Source: Cryptomeria japonica (taxonomy: Eukaryota > Streptophyta > Pinopsida > Cupressales > Cupressaceae). Taken from it: a DNA stretch of 64,000 nt. The stretch covers positions 25,181,406-25,245,405 of the forward strand of contig NC_081409.1 of assembly GCF_030272615.1 (NCBI RefSeq). The letters run 5' to 3'. Of the stretch, positions 61,394-64,000 are shown one piece after another. Numbering within the stretch: the first letter of the stretch is position 1; each line of letters begins with the position of its first letter. Below the pieces are notes generated by a model. That model had not been told where the DNA came from. It ran no database searches and saw only the letters and a list, made by a program, of their open reading frames with translations. Position numbers and translations under genes: made by a program.

Positions 61394-64000
61394 CTACTCA
61401 AGTGTGCTTGAAGGGTCATCTCTTTGTTTAAGAGTATCTAGTATTGCTTCATGATCAGCAGTAGTCACTATCCATAGCTCTTTGGTCTTCGGTTTTGCTT
61501 GATGCTTCAACAACTTAACATTTGTAGCTTTAATAAGGTGTGAATACATTATAATGGTTTTGTGTCTCTCATGGTCTTCAAATGCAAGTATGCCATTCTT
61601 TCTAATCATGTATGTTCGCAACCAAGTTCCCACAACAATAACAACTGAACTTGTAGGATATGTGAACCCGTCATCATCTGTCACTAGTTGTGTTAGCTTT
61701 TTTTTTTTCCCTGTAAACATCATGCCAATCAATATTCTGATCTCTCTTCATTCCCTTGCGTTGCAACAACTGCAAAAACATGTTTTTGTTGTACAAGATC
61801 TGATAGACGATCATACTCAAGTGAACTTTCTATGTCATCATTTGACAAGGATATTGTTTGAGATAAAGGAGTTAGATAGTGGGGAACCCACGTATCAACC
61901 CACTCACTTGACTCACACTGATCCCAATCACACTGAGCACAACTCTGACAAAAATAAGCCAACGCTCGTGTCCAAATGGTCCATGTACTTGCATCTGAGC
62001 TGAGAAATGAATGCATCTTTGAAGAATATTTAATTGTTTGACAATCCAATCTATCCCCCACTGTTCCCTCTTCAACCAACCAAAAGAATCTGCTCACTGC
62101 TTAATCAAGAGTACCTCCATGTGACAATGTTGAACTACACCAATCAACAATAGAACATGCATCAGAGAAATTTGCACCTGAAATCCTCAATTGCTCCTTA
62201 ACTAGAGCTCTCTTCAAACATGCACCTACTCCATCATGCTCTCCCTTCCCATGCCCTGCCTCAAAAAAAACACCAAATATGAGGTATACGCCTCTCCACA
62301 TGCATTCTACTCAACCAATAAAATATACGGGCATTCTTGAATTGACCCGTACAATTATCTGACCATATTATATGTCGGTCAATTGCAATATCTTTCTCAT
62401 GCAAGAACTCAAAAAAATTCTCGAAAGAATGTTGCACATACTCGAATTGGTGTGATCTATCATCACTCATATAAAAATGATACTCCCTGATTATCTTCCT
62501 GTCCTCTTTTGTACTATTAGGAGCATGTCTATATGTAATGTGAACAAAAATAGCAATCTGGACTGAATTGTAGTACTGAGACTGTACCTCATTTTGTGGT
62601 TGCAATGTATAGTTCTCTGCAAAATCAACCACCGATACAATAGTGCCAATCGGGAAAGAGTTCTTACACATCCTGAACTATTGATCCAACCACTAAGACC
62701 TATGGGTGTGCCTTGCATACTTGTAGAAAATATTTTCCTTAAAATCCAAAATAAAATCAGCAATACTCACTTCTCTTGAGACTAATTCACGTCTAGAACC
62801 TTCACCTCCACTCTTCAAAGTATATTTCACTGACTCGTATCTTTTTTTCTCAACATAATTCTTTCCAAATTCTGTTCGCTGCCCTCATGAAAACATGAAA
62901 CAAACTTTGACAACCCACCACATTCTGAGCACTTCTCATTCAAACAATCATTTCTATAGAAATAGCAGCCATCATCTCTAGGGCATAAAAATAGATCTTG
63001 CAAGTCTCTTGATGATCTCGGAAATAGCATTGCACCACACTCCTGCAACATCTCATTAGTATGCATCATAGAACGAGAATGACATAAAAGTTCATGGTAC
63101 ATTGAAAACTCCACATGGTACTTGCAACAACAGGTATTGTGAATCTTAAGAGGAACACAATAAAATGGTTTCAAAGATTCAAAGGCCCTTTGTGATATTT
63201 TCAAAGTTGGATGTAATTCACAAAAACATTTGTACATTGTTTGGCTTGATTCCAAGAAATGTTTGGGATGCGGTGTGCAGTCTCAGTTGTTGATTCTTAA
63301 TTTCAAAACGTCTTTTACATTGGGTGACACTCTAGAATTAGAGTGCCAAAATTGTTGAATCTCTTCCTTCACATTGTCAGTCAACTTTCTATCAACACAT
63401 GGAAGCCTCCCACCAAATGCCTATGTATCTTGTTGAAGTGGATCGTCAAGTCTTTGTCTTCATGCAAGTGCTATATCCAAAGTTTTACGATTTATGTTAA
63501 AATCAACACAAGTTTGTCTCATTTGACGAGCCTTCCTCAATTTATGGCTTACTAAGGAGGTTGTAATCACTCTTCGAGCAGCTCTCTTATCTCTTTCTTT
63601 GGCATTCTTTCCAATAGAATTGAGAGTGTCAAATAAATTTTTTGCAATAATAGAATTTCTCTCCATCTTCTTATTCATATGAATCTTCAATTTGTTTAGC
63701 AATGGTCTCATCTTTATCATCTTTAGCAATTGAACAAAGAGTTGGCATTGCTCGGTCAATGTCTTATTGCTAAAAAATTTGTTGAAAAGTTGTATAACCC
63801 ACAACCGAACGGTTCTTGTTGACCTCTTGCCTTCAAGATTCACAATAATGTTCTCATCGATTTCAAATAACCATTTTGGGGTTCTTGAAGGTCTTGGATT
63901 TGGAATTTGTCTTTCATCCATGAGAGGGTCTTCATTTCTAAAGTAATTAGGTGTTACATATGGTTCACTTGGTTGAGCAATTCCACCTTCAATGTTAAAG
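61394..64000 (-). pseudogene. DDE/RNase H-fold transposase-like gene, broken, N-terminus beyond the edge
   Basis: On the minus strand a frame is open from the window edge (ATG at 63921 is internal or an alternative start). A Lys/Arg-rich N-terminal part is followed by a cysteine/histidine zone (CCCKYHVEFSMYHELLCH, CPRDDGCYFYRNDCLNEKCSEC; 62880-63180), likely zinc-binding. The core has VVDFAENY, then about 88 residues later WSDNCTGQFKN, then FFEAGHGKGEHDGVGACLKR about 40 residues on: a D-D-E/D layout. The C-terminal part ends ...RDDPSSTLE at 61394. Known eukaryotic transposon ORFs with DF(A/S)ENY, SD..GQ(F/Y)K and HGKG..D motifs look similar; I cannot name the superfamily. Eight in-frame stops fit C-to-T or G-to-A changes. 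Frameshifts sit near 62870, in an 8-base homopolymer at 62263-62270 and in an 11-base one at 61698-61708. Six-exon partner gene lies 4.3 kb away, convergent. Confidence 0.65.

Larger units (their letters stand above)
31955..64000. mobile_element. Candidate two-gene DNA transposon, right end outside window
   Basis: The left border is set by the interrupted 2-kb repeat. After removing the nested Ty3 element (32253-54483), the transposon holds a subterminal zone with several stem-loops and a TA-rich inverted repeat. Then come a six-exon gene on the plus strand (55114-57117), a 360-bp satellite (57487-60291) and a decayed DDE-type transposase gene on the minus strand (61394 to the edge). The two genes converge on the satellite. 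About 10 kb of element DNA is visible. Terminal inverted repeats cannot be tested because the right end is missing. The unity of the parts is inferred from position and similar decay. I could not assign a named superfamily. Confidence 0.5.

Overview
The window looks like a piece of a large, AT-rich, repeat-filled plant nuclear genome, most likely a gymnosperm of the conifer type (inference). The reasons are deeply nested LTR retrotransposons, many solo LTRs, a plant peroxisomal 4CL-like acyl-CoA ligase with a six-exon structure, and almost no other host coding sequence. I saw no bacterial or organellar features, no tRNA or rRNA gene and no CRISPR.

Layout. 1-8.3 kb: decayed repeats, namely a 2-kb repeat with a second copy at 29.9 kb, an LTR-like block with a 19-G run, and a LINE RNase H fragment on the minus strand. 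8.35-12.06 kb: a solo Ty3-type LTR split by a small non-autonomous copia-like element (9166-11967) with matching LTRs, a primer-binding site and an ATCTC target duplication. 12.37-13.14 kb: a second solo LTR, whose empty site survives in a paralogous flank near 27.2 kb. 13.3-14.5 kb: a higher-order 90/180-bp satellite. 16.97-19.32 kb: a 5'-truncated copy of the acyl-CoA ligase gene. 22.85-26.20 kb: the full copy, 549 residues in six exons, ending in the peroxisomal signal SRL; it is the one intact host gene. 27.7-29.8 kb: the 3' end of a second Ty3 element. 29.87-31.95 kb: the second copy of the 2-kb repeat.

From about 31.95 kb to the window end there appears to be one large, poorly described DNA transposon that has been invaded twice. 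Its left end cuts the 2-kb repeat. A 16-kb Ty3/Tat-type retrotransposon (32253-54483, minus strand) sits in a TA-rich inverted repeat within it, and a 6-kb copia element (47998-54005, minus strand) sits in the 5' LTR of the Ty3. The Ty3 element carries an antisense gene of the plant mobile domain (PMD) type. Beyond it the DNA transposon continues with a six-exon gene for a putative nuclear protein (plus strand, 55.1-57.1 kb), a 360-bp satellite array of about eight units (57.5-60.3 kb), and a decayed DDE/RNase H-fold transposase gene (minus strand, 61.4 kb to beyond the edge).

The main candidates for something new are the two-gene transposon with its internal satellite; a repeated CGCGTCTGTG motif that reads the same way in the Ty3 sense leader and in the antisense-gene intron; a tandem array of small hairpins with compensating base changes in that intron; and a very GC-rich island in the copia leader. 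Counts of differences were made by eye, and no database search was possible.
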